Assembly (NCBI RefSeq): GCF_002760655.1
Contig: NZ_PDOC01000019.1
Span: forward strand, 16,835-80,834
Direction: 5' to 3'
From: Massilia eurypsychrophila
GTDB lineage: Bacteria > Pseudomonadota > Gammaproteobacteria > Burkholderiales > Burkholderiaceae_D
Length of the DNA: 64,000 bases
Part shown: one piece after another, positions 19,261 through 27,765 of the stretch
How positions within the stretch are numbered: position 1 is the first letter of the stretch
Layout: each line of letters opens with the position of its first letter
Notes under the pieces: model-generated
What the model was told of the DNA's origin: nothing
What the model saw: only the letters and a program-made list of their open reading frames with translations
The model's database searches: none
Translations under genes and position numbers: made by a program

Positions 19261-20541
19261 CTAGGGCTTCTTCGCTTCGGCCCGGATCGACGCGTCGAGC
19301 CGGCGCGCCGCCTGCTGCGGCGTCGCCTTTCCCGTCAATACATCCTGGATCAGCGGATGCAGCATGTCGATGGTAGTTGCCGGCAGCATTGAATAGTACG
19401 GGCTGCCCGTGATGGGCGCGCTCTGGACCGCGTCGACATAGGCCGCCAGTCGCGGGTCGCCGGGCATCTTGCCGCCGCCGGCGATGAACGGCGAAATATT
19501 GTGCCGCTTGTTCTGCTGAATCGCGAAGCCGGCGCCGGTGATGAATTCGAGGAAGCGCATCGCCGCTTCCTTGTTTGCCGTCTGGCACACCGCAAAGCCG
19601 GTTTCGCTGCCGATCACCGGCACCGCCGCGCCGCCGCTGTCGTTCCACGGCGGCACCATCAGGCCGGTCTCGAAGCCCTTGCCGCTCATCAGCGAGCCGG
19701 ACGCCCAGGTGCCCTGGAACGCCATCGCCGTCTTGCCCGCCGAGAACATCGCGATGGCGTCGTCGTGGTCCGAATTCATGTAGTCCGGCTGCACGTAGCC
19801 GCGCTGCGCCACCAGCCGGATCTTGGCGAAAATGTCGGCGCCGCCGCTGGTGGCCAGGTTCAGCGTGCCGTCGGCAATGCGCGCCTTCCAGTCCGGCGTG
19901 CGGGCGACGATGTTGTTGGCGAAGCCGAAGCTGAACGGCCCGTTGGCCAGCATGTTGGGAAAGCCGCCGTCCCAGAAGATCGGCGTGAAGCCGGCCCGCT
20001 TGAGGCGCTCGCAGACGTCGAGGAACTCGCTGAAATTGGTCGGCAATCGTTCGATGCCGGCCTGCTTGAACATGCTCTTGTTGTAGTAGATCAGGGTGGC
20101 GGCAACCCCGCCGGCAATGCCGAAGCGCTTGCCGTTCTGCGTCATCCAGTCCGCCTTCAGCCCTGGCAGCACATTCGCCCAGGCGGCGGTGTGGCCGACG
20201 TCGGCCAGCACACCCTGGTCGGCCAGCGCCGCCGTGTAGGCGTTCGGATTGACCGACATCAGGTCGGGCAGATTGCGCGAGGCGATCCTCGGCTCGATGT
20301 TTTTCTCCACCGAATTGCCCGACATGAACTGCAGGTCGACCTTCACGTCCGGATTGAGGCGCGTGAATTCGGCGGCGACCTGCTGCATTTCCTGTGGCCA
20401 GTCAGGCGCCCAGATCAGCGCGGTGATGGTGATGGACGGCGCCGCCGGCGCCGCCTTGCCGGCGTCGCGTCCGCAGCCGGCCAGCGCCAGCGCGCACAGC
20501 AGCGCGCCGGCCAGCCAGGCCCCCGAAGTCGTCCGCCTCAC
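19261..20541 (-). CDS. ABC-type sugar-binding lipoprotein (extracellular solute-binding protein family 1)
   Basis: A 426-residue protein starting with GTG, with a lipoprotein signal (LALAGC lipobox, Cys at about residue 22). The fold is that of maltose-type binding proteins: ITALIWAPDWPQEMQQVAAE at the start, then NLPDLMSVNP, YYNKSMFKQAGI and AMAFQGTWASG, all typical of family 1 binding proteins. It would deliver a sugar or oligosaccharide to an inner-membrane transporter, but no permease or ATPase gene is adjacent, so it is an orphan in this window. It lies 10 nt downstream of the methyltransferase-like gene and may share its transcript. The substrate is unknown. Confidence 0.85.
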   Translation of the reverse strand: MRRTTSGAWLAGALLCALALAGCGRDAGKAAPAAPSITITALIWAPDWPQEMQQVAAEFTRLNPDVKVDLQFMSGNSVEKNIEPRIASRNLPDLMSVNPNAYTAALADQGVLADVGHTAAWANVLPGLKADWMTQNGKRFGIAGGVAATLIYYNKSMFKQAGIERLPTNFSEFLDVCERLKRAGFTPIFWDGGFPNMLANGPFSFGFANNIVARTPDWKARIADGTLNLATSGGADIFAKIRLVAQRGYVQPDYMNSDHDDAIAMFSAGKTAMAFQGTWASGSLMSGKGFETGLMVPPWNDSGGAAVPVIGSETGFAVCQTANKEAAMRFLEFITGAGFAIQQNKRHNISPFIAGGGKMPGDPRLAAYVDAVQSAPITGSPYYSMLPATTIDMLHPLIQDVLTGKATPQQAARRLDASIRAEAKKP

Positions 20542-20551
20542 CTGCTACCGC

Positions 20552-21337
20552 TTACGGCTTGACGAACTTGAGCGTCATGCGGTCGCTCTCGCCGATCGCC
20601 ATGAACGCGGCGCGGTTCTCGTCCTTCATCGCCAGCACCGGTGGCAGCGACCAGACGCCTTTCGGATGGTTCGCCTTGTCTTTCGGATTGGCGTTCACTT
20701 CCGATTTGCCGGCCAGCTTGAAGCCGGCTTTCTCGACCTGGGCGATGACCCATGCCTCGTGCACGTAGCCGCTCGACGCCTTGGCGTCCTGCGCCATCGT
20801 CGCCGGCAGGCGGTGGTCGACCAGGCCGAACACGCCGCCCGGCTTGAGGGTGGTATGGACATTCTTGAGCAGCACCTGCATCTGCTCGTCGCCCAGCGAG
20901 ATCCAGTTGTGCAGGTTACGGAACGTCAGCACCATGTCGACGCTGTTGGCCGGCGCGATCGCGTACGAAGTCGGCGGCTCGAACAGGCCGATGCGCACCT
21001 TGTCGTAGACGGCGGCGTTCGAGTTCAGCTTGTCCATGAACACCTTGCCGTAGCGTTTATCCGGCGGCGAGCCGGCGCCGATCAGCACGCCCTTGTCGCG
21101 TAAATACGGCGCCAGGATTTCGGTGTACCAGCCGCCCTGCGGCGACAGTTCCACCACCGTCATGGTCGGCGCGATGCCGAAGAAGCGCAACGTCTCGTAC
21201 GGATGGCGCGCCGCGTCGCGCGCGACATTGGTCGGCGCCCGGTGACTGCCCGCAATCGCCGCCTTCAGGGCGTCGTCCGCCTGCGCTACGCCGCACACGC
21301 TCATTGCCAGCATCGCTGCCAGGATCATTCGTTTCAT
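20552..21337 (-). CDS. Methyltransferase-fold protein with a signal peptide
   Basis: A 261-residue protein whose start at 21337 is set by GGAG 9 nt upstream and by the signal peptide it creates (MKRMILAAMLAMSVCGVAQA, then DDALK). The rest is a class I methyltransferase-like fold: VVELSPQGGWYTEILAPYL stands where the SAM-binding motif I is expected, followed by VDMVLTFRNLHNW and LKPGGVFGLVDHR. It resembles the predicted methyltransferases of COG4798, which often carry export signals. No SAM supply is known in the periplasm, so activity or export is doubtful and the role is unknown. It precedes the binding lipoprotein gene by 10 nt. Confidence 0.8.
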   Translation of the reverse strand: MKRMILAAMLAMSVCGVAQADDALKAAIAGSHRAPTNVARDAARHPYETLRFFGIAPTMTVVELSPQGGWYTEILAPYLRDKGVLIGAGSPPDKRYGKVFMDKLNSNAAVYDKVRIGLFEPPTSYAIAPANSVDMVLTFRNLHNWISLGDEQMQVLLKNVHTTLKPGGVFGLVDHRLPATMAQDAKASSGYVHEAWVIAQVEKAGFKLAGKSEVNANPKDKANHPKGVWSLPPVLAMKDENRAAFMAIGESDRMTLKFVKP

Positions 21338-21522
21338 GGTGGTGTCTCCGTTGATGTTGTTCGGGAAGGCGGGATGCTGAACAGCGGCCGCAGGCGGGAT
21401 CATCTGTCAAGCCGCCGGCGCGGTCAAGCGCCGCGTTGCCGTGCGCGCAATTTAGGATAGTTCCCGTGCGGGAACTACGCGTTAACGGACGGTGCCAGAC
21501 AGCGCGGGTCCACCGCCACACC

Positions 21523-21576
21523 TGTCCGGGCGTCCGCCGTCGGACACCCGCGGACAGCGCCGGACAGCGGCCGACA
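21523..21576 (+). promoter_or_regulatory. Candidate activator-binding array (CGGACA sites, 10-bp spacing)
   Basis: CGGACA occurs at 21541, 21551 and 21561 and CCGACA at 21571, exactly 10 bp apart. Inverted TGTCCG at 21523 and CGTCCG at 21531 precede them. The array ends 35 bp upstream of a sigma-54 promoter. The same motif with 10-11 bp spacing sits upstream of the sigma-54 promoter at 54208-54223. The activator is inferred to be the NtrC-type regulator at 48212-49546. Confidence 0.6.
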
Positions 21577-21611
21577 AACTCCCCGCTCATCAAAATCAAG
21601 CACTTAGTAAC

Positions 21612-21626
21612 TGGCATAAAGATTGC
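21612..21626 (+). promoter_or_regulatory. Sigma-54 promoter of the TldD/E-MoxR operon
   Basis: TGGCATAAAGATTGC has GG at -24 and GC at -12 with the required 10-nt gap and matches the sigma-54 consensus well. Transcription would start near 21638, leaving a leader of about 144 nt before ATG 21782. A short stem (GCAAC...GTTGC) and a T7 run at 21665-21671 in the leader are too weak to call a terminator. Confidence 0.7.
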
Positions 21627-21781
21627 CTATTCAAAGTCTTTTGCAACTGTTAAGGTTGCCGAAGTTTTTTTAACATAAGCAACAAAGATCGACCCGATTC
21701 AGCTTGTGCCGCAACGGCGTTGCCACCATCGACAGGTGACGCTCCTTCGTCAGTGCTTATTGAGTACCTTCAGGAGATACA

Positions 21782-23419
21782 ATGGAACGTCGTGCCTTTC
21801 TCAATATTAGCGGCCTTGCCTTGGGCACCATGCTGGTGCCGGTGGTTGGACGCGCGGTCGCGGCCGAAGAGCTGCTCACCCCCCTCGCCGCGAAATTCAA
21901 GAAGACACTGGCCGACGTTGGCCTCAACGCCGCCACCCAGGCCGGCGCCAGCTACTGCGACGTGCGCATCGGCCGCTACCTGAACCAGTTCATCACCACG
22001 CGCGACTTGAACGTCGAAAGCGTCACCAATACCGAATCGGCCGGCGTCGGCGTGCGCGTCATCTGCAACGGCGCCTACGGCTTTGCCGCCACCTCCGACA
22101 TGTCGCCCGACGGCGTCGCCGGCGCCGCGCGCCAGGCCGTCGCCATCGCCAAGGCCAATTCGCGCCTGCAGTCCGAGCCGGTGCGCCTGGCGCCGGTCAA
22201 GGGCGTCGGCGAAGTATCGTGGGCCACGCCGATCAAGAAGGACTGGCGCGCCGTGCCGATCAAGGAAAAAGCCGAGCTGCTGATCGCCGCCAACAAGGCC
22301 GGCATGGACGGCGGCGCGAGCTTCATGCAGTCGCTGATGTTCCAGGTGAACCAGCAGAAGTACTTCGCCTCCACCGACGGCTCCTACATCGACCAGGACG
22401 TGCACCGCATGTGGATGCCGGTGTTCGCCACCGCGGTCGACAAGGCGACCAACAAGTTCCGCTCGCGCCAGGGCCTGTCTTCGCCGGTCGGCATGGGCTA
22501 CGAATACCTCGACGCCCGCCCCGAACACAAGGTCAAGGCCGCCGGCGGCGTCTGCACCCTGTACACCGATTCGTATGATCTGATCGAAGACGCGCGCGCT
22601 TGCGGACGCCAGGCCAAGGAAAAGCTGACCGCCAAGTCGGTCGCACCGGGTAAATACGACCTGGTGCTCTCGCCCGAACACATGTGGCTCACCATTCACG
22701 AATCGGTCGGCCACCCGACCGAACTCGATCGCGTATTGGGCTACGAGGCCAACTACGCCGGCACCAGCTTCGCCACCCTCGACAAGTGGCAGTCGAAGAA
22801 ATTCAAGTACGGCCACGAGCGCGTCAACATCATCGCCGACAAGACCGTCCCCGGTTCGCTCGGCGCCGTCGGCTACGACGACGAAGGCGTCAAGTGCAAG
22901 AAGTGGGACATCATCAAGGACGGCATGCTGGTGAACTACCAGGCCACGCGCGACCAGGCCCACATCATCGGCGAGAAGGAATCGCACGGCTGCTCGTATG
23001 CCGATTCGTGGAGCAGCGTGCAGTTCCAGCGCATGCCGAATATCTCGCTGGCGGCGGGAACGAAGAAGCTCACGCCGGATCAAATGATCAAGGACGTCAA
23101 GAAGGGCATCTACATCGTCGGCGCCGGCTCCTTCTCGATCGACCAGCAGCGTTACAACTTCCAGTTCGGCGGCCAGCTGTTCTACGAAATCGTCAACGGC
23201 AAAATCGGCGCCCCGCTCGAAGACGTGGCCTACCAGTCCAACACCCAGGAGTTCTGGAATGCCTGCAGCGCGATCTGCGACGAAAGCGACTGGCGCATGG
23301 GCGGCTCCTTCTTCGACGGCAAAGGGCAGCCGTCGCAGTCGAGCACCGTGTCGCACGGCTCGTCGACCACGCGCTTTAACGGCATCAACGTCATCAACAC
23401 CGCCCGCAAGATCGGCTGA
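21782..23419 (+). CDS. TldD-family metallopeptidase with Tat-type signal (copy 1)
   Basis: A 545-residue TldD-like protein. TldD with TldE forms a zinc peptidase that degrades unfolded peptides and matures peptide antibiotics such as microcin B17. The metal motif HESVGH is at residues 306-311 (HExxxH). Near the C-terminus, the position of the family's third-ligand cysteine (CGKDGQ-like) appears to read FFDGKGQ; this alignment by eye is tentative. The N-terminus, MERRAFLNISGLALGTM, has a twin-arginine motif before a hydrophobic stretch and an AAE cleavage site, indicating Tat export; cytosolic TldD lacks this. CAGGAGAT sets the ATG start. First gene of a ten-gene operon; its TldE-like partner begins 2 nt after the stop. 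Confidence 0.88.
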   Translation: MERRAFLNISGLALGTMLVPVVGRAVAAEELLTPLAAKFKKTLADVGLNAATQAGASYCDVRIGRYLNQFITTRDLNVESVTNTESAGVGVRVICNGAYGFAATSDMSPDGVAGAARQAVAIAKANSRLQSEPVRLAPVKGVGEVSWATPIKKDWRAVPIKEKAELLIAANKAGMDGGASFMQSLMFQVNQQKYFASTDGSYIDQDVHRMWMPVFATAVDKATNKFRSRQGLSSPVGMGYEYLDARPEHKVKAAGGVCTLYTDSYDLIEDARACGRQAKEKLTAKSVAPGKYDLVLSPEHMWLTIHESVGHPTELDRVLGYEANYAGTSFATLDKWQSKKFKYGHERVNIIADKTVPGSLGAVGYDDEGVKCKKWDIIKDGMLVNYQATRDQAHIIGEKESHGCSYADSWSSVQFQRMPNISLAAGTKKLTPDQMIKDVKKGIYIVGAGSFSIDQQRYNFQFGGQLFYEIVNGKIGAPLEDVAYQSNTQEFWNACSAICDESDWRMGGSFFDGKGQPSQSSTVSHGSSTTRFNGINVINTARKIG

Positions 23420-23421
23420 CC

Positions 23422-24759
23422 ATGAAACTACTTAGCCTTGACGAGACCCGCCGCATCACCGACCGCGTGATGTCGTTTTCCAAAGCCGACGAGTGCACCG
23501 TCACGCTGACCGGCAGTCGCACCGGTAACATCCGCTTCGCCCGCAACAACGTGTCGACCGCGGGACTGGTCGACGACGCCCAGCTGTCGGTGTCGGTCGC
23601 CTACGGCAAGCGCCAGGGCACCGCCATCATTAACGAGTTCGACGACAAGTCGCTCGAAAAAGTCGTGCGCCGCGCCGAAGACCTGGCCCGCCTGGCGCCG
23701 GAAAATCCCGAGTTCATGCCGGCCGTGGCCAAACAGGCCTACAAGCCAAGCGCCACCTTCAGCGCCAGGACCGCGGCGATCGATCCCGACATGCGCGCCC
23801 AGGCCGCGGCCTACAGCATCGAGGCGAGCCGCAAGAACAAGCTGGTATGCGCCGGCTTCTTCACCGACCGTACTTCGTTCGAAACGATCGCCAACTCGAA
23901 CGGCGTGTTCGGCCACCAGCAGGAGACCTCGCTCGACTTCACCTGCACCGTGCGCACCGAAGACGGCCGCGGTTCCGGTTGGGTCAAGCGTTCCGCCGGC
24001 GACTTCGCGCTGTTCGATCCGCGCGAAGCTTCCGACGTCGCCATCGAAAAAGCGCTGCGTTCGGTCGAGGCCAAGGCGCTCGAACCGGGCCGCTACACCG
24101 TCATCCTCGAACCGGCCGCCACGTCCGACCTGATCGGCTACATGCTGTCCGGCTTCGATGCCCGCCAGGCCGACGAAGGCCGCAGCTTCCTGTCCAAGAA
24201 AGGCGGCGGTAACCGCCTCGGCGAAAAGCTGTTCGACAGCCAGGTCAACATCTGGTCCGACCCATGGGACAAGGATGTCGCCGTACTGCCGTGGGACAGC
24301 GCAACCATGCTGCCGCGCGAGCGCATGGCGATGATCAAGGACGGCCGCGTCGCCGCGCTCGACTACTCGCTGTTCTGGGCCAGGAAGCAGGGCGTGCGTC
24401 CGGTCGGCTCGCCCGGCAACATGATCATGGCCGGCACCAGCAAGTCCACCGCGGAGCTGATCGCCAATACCAAGAAGGGCGTGCTGGTCACCCGCACCTG
24501 GTACATCCGCCTGGTCGACCCGCAGTCGGTGCTGCTGACGGGCCTCACGCGCGACGGCACTTTCTACATCGAGAACGGCAAGATCAAGCACCCGATCAAG
24601 AACTTCCGCTTCAACGAGAGTCCCGTCACGATGCTCAACAACATCGACGAAATCGGCAAGCCGCAGATCATCGCCGGCGACGAAGTGCAGTACTCGATGC
24701 TGATCCCGCCAATGAAAGTGCGCGACTTTAATTTCACGTCCCTGTCGGACGCGGTGTAA
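23422..24759 (+). CDS. TldE/PmbA-family protein (copy 1)
   Basis: A 445-residue protein of the TldD/PmbA superfamily without an HExxxH motif, as in TldE, the non-catalytic half of the TldD/TldE heterodimer. The N-terminal domain (SKADECTVTLTGSRTGNIRF onward) and the C-terminal domain with GLTRDGTFYIENGKIKHPIK are both complete. There is no signal peptide, although the partner encoded 2 nt upstream carries a Tat signal. If the pair works as in known TldD/E, this subunit would need to be co-exported in a folded complex, or the Tat-like signal is not used. Closely related to the second copy at 26421-27755. Confidence 0.87.
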   Translation: MKLLSLDETRRITDRVMSFSKADECTVTLTGSRTGNIRFARNNVSTAGLVDDAQLSVSVAYGKRQGTAIINEFDDKSLEKVVRRAEDLARLAPENPEFMPAVAKQAYKPSATFSARTAAIDPDMRAQAAAYSIEASRKNKLVCAGFFTDRTSFETIANSNGVFGHQQETSLDFTCTVRTEDGRGSGWVKRSAGDFALFDPREASDVAIEKALRSVEAKALEPGRYTVILEPAATSDLIGYMLSGFDARQADEGRSFLSKKGGGNRLGEKLFDSQVNIWSDPWDKDVAVLPWDSATMLPRERMAMIKDGRVAALDYSLFWARKQGVRPVGSPGNMIMAGTSKSTAELIANTKKGVLVTRTWYIRLVDPQSVLLTGLTRDGTFYIENGKIKHPIKNFRFNESPVTMLNNIDEIGKPQIIAGDEVQYSMLIPPMKVRDFNFTSLSDAV

Positions 24760-24770
24760 CTGGAGAGATT

Positions 24771-26408
24771 GTGGAACGACGTACCTTCCTGAAAATCAGC
24801 AGCGGCGCCACCGGCGCCATCCTGCTGCCGGTGTTCGGCAACACCATCGCCGCCGAAGAACTGCTCAACCCGATGGCCGTCAGCTTCAAGAAGACCCTCG
24901 CCGACGCCGGCCTGAACGCCGCCACCAAGGCCGGCGCCAGCTACTGCGACGTGCGCATCGGCCGCTACCTGAACCAGTCGATCACCACGCGCGACCTGCG
25001 CGTCGAGAACATCATCAACACCGAGTCGACCGGCGTCGGCGTGCGCGTGGTGGCCAGCGGCGCCTACGGCTTCGCTTCCACCAACGACATGTCGGAGGGC
25101 GGCGTCGCCGGCGCCGCGCGCCAGGCAGTCGCCATTGCCCGCGCCAACGCCAGACTGCAGACCGAACCGCTGCGCATGGCGCCGGTCAAGGGCACCGGCG
25201 TGGTCAGCTGGGCCACGCCGTTCACCCGCGACTGGCGCAGCGTGCCGGTCAAGGACAAGGCCGAGATGCTGATCGCCGCCAACAAGGCCGGGCTCGACGC
25301 CGGCGCCACCTTCATGACGGCCAACCTGTTCCAGGTCAACCAGCAGAAGTACTACGCCTCCACCGACGGCTCCTACATCGACCAGGACATCCACCGCCTG
25401 TGGGCGCCAATGACTGCCACCGCGGTCGACAAGGTCAACAACCGCTTCCGCACCCGCGACAGCCTGGCCGCGCCGGTCGGCATGGGCTTCGAATACTTCG
25501 ACGCGCGCGCCGCCGACAAGGTGCAGGCCGCCGGCGGCGTCGCCACCTTGTACACCCGCTCCTGCGACCTGGTCGAGGATGCCCGCGCCGCCGGCCGCCA
25601 GGCCAGGGAAAAGCTCACCGCCAAGTCGGTCGAGCCGGGCAAGTACGACCTGGTGCTTAGTCCCGAACACCTGTTCCTGACCATCCACGAGTCGGTCGGC
25701 CACCCGACGGAACTGGACCGCGTGATGGGCTACGAGGCCAACTACGCCGGCACCAGCTTCGCCACGCTCGACAAGTGGGCCACCAAGAAATTCAAGTTCG
25801 GCGCCGAGCGCGTCAACTTCATCGCCGACAAGACCACACCTGGTTCGCTGGGTGCCGTCGGCTACGACGACGAAGGCGTGCGCTCGAAGCAGTGGGACAT
25901 CATCAAGGACGGCGTGCTGGTGAATTACCAGGCCACGCGCGACCAGGCCCACCTGATCGGCGAGAAGGAGTCGCACGGCTGCTCGTACGCCGACTCGTGG
26001 AACAGCGTGCAGTTCCAGCGCATGCCGAACGTGTCGCTCGCCGCCGGCAAGGCCCCGCTCACGCCCGACGAGATGATCAAGGACGTCAAGAAGGGTATCT
26101 ACATCCTTGGCCGCGGCTCGTATTCGATCGACCAGCAGCGCTACAACTTCCAGTTCGGCGGCCAGCTGTACTTCGAGATCAAGAATGGCAAGATCACCGG
26201 CCCGCTCGAAGACGTCGCCTACCAGTCGAACACCCAGGAATTCTGGAACTCGTGTTCGGCCATTTGCGACCAGCGCGACTGGCGCATGGGCGGCTCGTTC
26301 TTCGACGGCAAAGGCCAGCCCAGCCAGGTCAGCGCCGTATCGCACGGTTCAGCCACCACCCGCTTCAACGGCATCAACGTTATCAACACCGCTCGCAAGA
26401 TCGGCTAA
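24771..26408 (+). CDS. TldD-family metallopeptidase with Tat-type signal (copy 2)
   Basis: A 545-residue paralogue of the protein at 21782, of identical length and very similar along its whole length. It starts with GTG after GGAGA. The Tat motif is even closer to consensus (ERRTFLKISSGATGAILLP), with a cleavage site near IAAEE. The metal motif HESVGH is at the same residues (306-311). As in copy 1, the C-terminal segment reads FFDGKGQ where many TldD proteins have a cysteine. It differs at many scattered positions, so the tandem duplication is not recent. Placed 11 nt after the first TldE-like gene and 12 nt before its own partner. Confidence 0.88.
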   Translation: MERRTFLKISSGATGAILLPVFGNTIAAEELLNPMAVSFKKTLADAGLNAATKAGASYCDVRIGRYLNQSITTRDLRVENIINTESTGVGVRVVASGAYGFASTNDMSEGGVAGAARQAVAIARANARLQTEPLRMAPVKGTGVVSWATPFTRDWRSVPVKDKAEMLIAANKAGLDAGATFMTANLFQVNQQKYYASTDGSYIDQDIHRLWAPMTATAVDKVNNRFRTRDSLAAPVGMGFEYFDARAADKVQAAGGVATLYTRSCDLVEDARAAGRQAREKLTAKSVEPGKYDLVLSPEHLFLTIHESVGHPTELDRVMGYEANYAGTSFATLDKWATKKFKFGAERVNFIADKTTPGSLGAVGYDDEGVRSKQWDIIKDGVLVNYQATRDQAHLIGEKESHGCSYADSWNSVQFQRMPNVSLAAGKAPLTPDEMIKDVKKGIYILGRGSYSIDQQRYNFQFGGQLYFEIKNGKITGPLEDVAYQSNTQEFWNSCSAICDQRDWRMGGSFFDGKGQPSQVSAVSHGSATTRFNGINVINTARKIG

Positions 26409-26420
26409 GGAGACTTCAGG

Positions 26421-27755
26421 ATGAAACAGCTGAACCAGGAAGAAGCAAAGCGCATCTGCGACCGCGTGCTCGGGTTTTCCAAGGCCGACGAATGCCGCAT
26501 CGTCATCGACGGCAGCCGCCGCGGCAACATCCGCTACGCGCAAAACAGCGTCACCACCGCCGGCCTGAACGAAAATACCCAGCTGACCGTCAGCGTCGCT
26601 TTCGGCAAGCGCCAGGGCACCGCCACCATCAACGAGTTCGACGACAAGTCGCTCGAGCGCGCGGTGCGCCGCGCCGAGGACGTGGCCCGCCTGGCGCCGG
26701 AAAATCCGGAGTTCATGCCGGCCATCGGCAAGCAGGCGTTCAAACAGTCCGCCACGTTCAACAGCGCCACCGCCGCCATCGATCCTGACTACCGCGCCGA
26801 AGTGGCGTCGCACAGCATCGTCGCCGGCCGCAAGAACAAGCTGCAGACGGCCGGCTACTTTGTCGACACCACCGGGTTTCAGACCATCGCCAATTCGAAT
26901 GGCTTGTTCGGCCACCAGGAATTCACCAGCCTCGACTTCACCTGCACCGCGCGCACCGAAGACGGTCGCGGTTCCGGCTGGGTGACCCGTTCGGCGTCCG
27001 ACGCGCGCAAGTTCGATCCGCGCGAGGCGTCCGCCGTCGCCATCGAAAAGGCGCTGCGTTCGGTCGACGCCAAGGCGCTCGAACCGGGCCGCTACACCGT
27101 GATCCTCGAGCCGGCGGCGACGTCGGAACTGATCGGGCGCATGTTCGGCGCCTTCGATGCGCGCCAGGCCGACGAAGGACGCAGCTTCCTGTCCAAGAAA
27201 GGCGGCGGCAATCGCCTCGGCGAGAAGCTGTTCGACGAACAGATCAACATCTGGGCCGATCCGTGGAATCCGGACGTGCCGGTGCGCCCGTGGGACAACA
27301 CGATGATGCCGCGCGAGCGCACCGACGTCGTCAAGAACGGCCGCATCGTCTCGCTCGACTACTCGCGCTTCTGGGCGCAAAAGCAGAACGCAAAAGCGAC
27401 CGCGCGGCACGGCAACATGATCATGTCGGGCGGCTCGAAGTCGCTCGAAGAGCTGATCGCCTCGACCAAGAAGGGCGTCGTCGTCACCCGCACCTGGTAC
27501 ATCCGCCAGGTCGACCCGCAGTCGCTGCTGCTGACGGGCCTCACGCGCGACGGCACCTTCTACGTCGAAAACGGCAAGATCAAATACCCGATCAAGAACT
27601 TCCGCTTCAACGAGAGCCCGGTGTCGATGCTCAACAACGTCGACGAACTTGGCAAGCCGCAGATCATCGGCGGCGACGAAGTGGCGTACGAGATGCTGAT
27701 CCCGCCGATGAAGATCCGCGACTTCAACTTCACGTCGCTGTCGGACGCGGTGTAG
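26421..27755 (+). CDS. TldE/PmbA-family protein (copy 2)
   Basis: A 444-residue paralogue of 23422-24759, again without HExxxH and without an export signal. An AAGGAG ribosome site precedes the ATG. The conserved block DDKSLERAVRRAEDVARLAP and the C-terminal GLTRDGTFYVENGKIKYPIK match copy 1. It would form the second TldD/TldE heterodimer with the protein at 24771. Two complete pairs in one operon suggest either two substrates or a higher-order mixed complex; sequence alone cannot say which. Confidence 0.87.
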   Translation: MKQLNQEEAKRICDRVLGFSKADECRIVIDGSRRGNIRYAQNSVTTAGLNENTQLTVSVAFGKRQGTATINEFDDKSLERAVRRAEDVARLAPENPEFMPAIGKQAFKQSATFNSATAAIDPDYRAEVASHSIVAGRKNKLQTAGYFVDTTGFQTIANSNGLFGHQEFTSLDFTCTARTEDGRGSGWVTRSASDARKFDPREASAVAIEKALRSVDAKALEPGRYTVILEPAATSELIGRMFGAFDARQADEGRSFLSKKGGGNRLGEKLFDEQINIWADPWNPDVPVRPWDNTMMPRERTDVVKNGRIVSLDYSRFWAQKQNAKATARHGNMIMSGGSKSLEELIASTKKGVVVTRTWYIRQVDPQSLLLTGLTRDGTFYVENGKIKYPIKNFRFNESPVSMLNNVDELGKPQIIGGDEVAYEMLIPPMKIRDFNFTSLSDAV

Positions 27756-27765
27756 CGGGGCGCGC

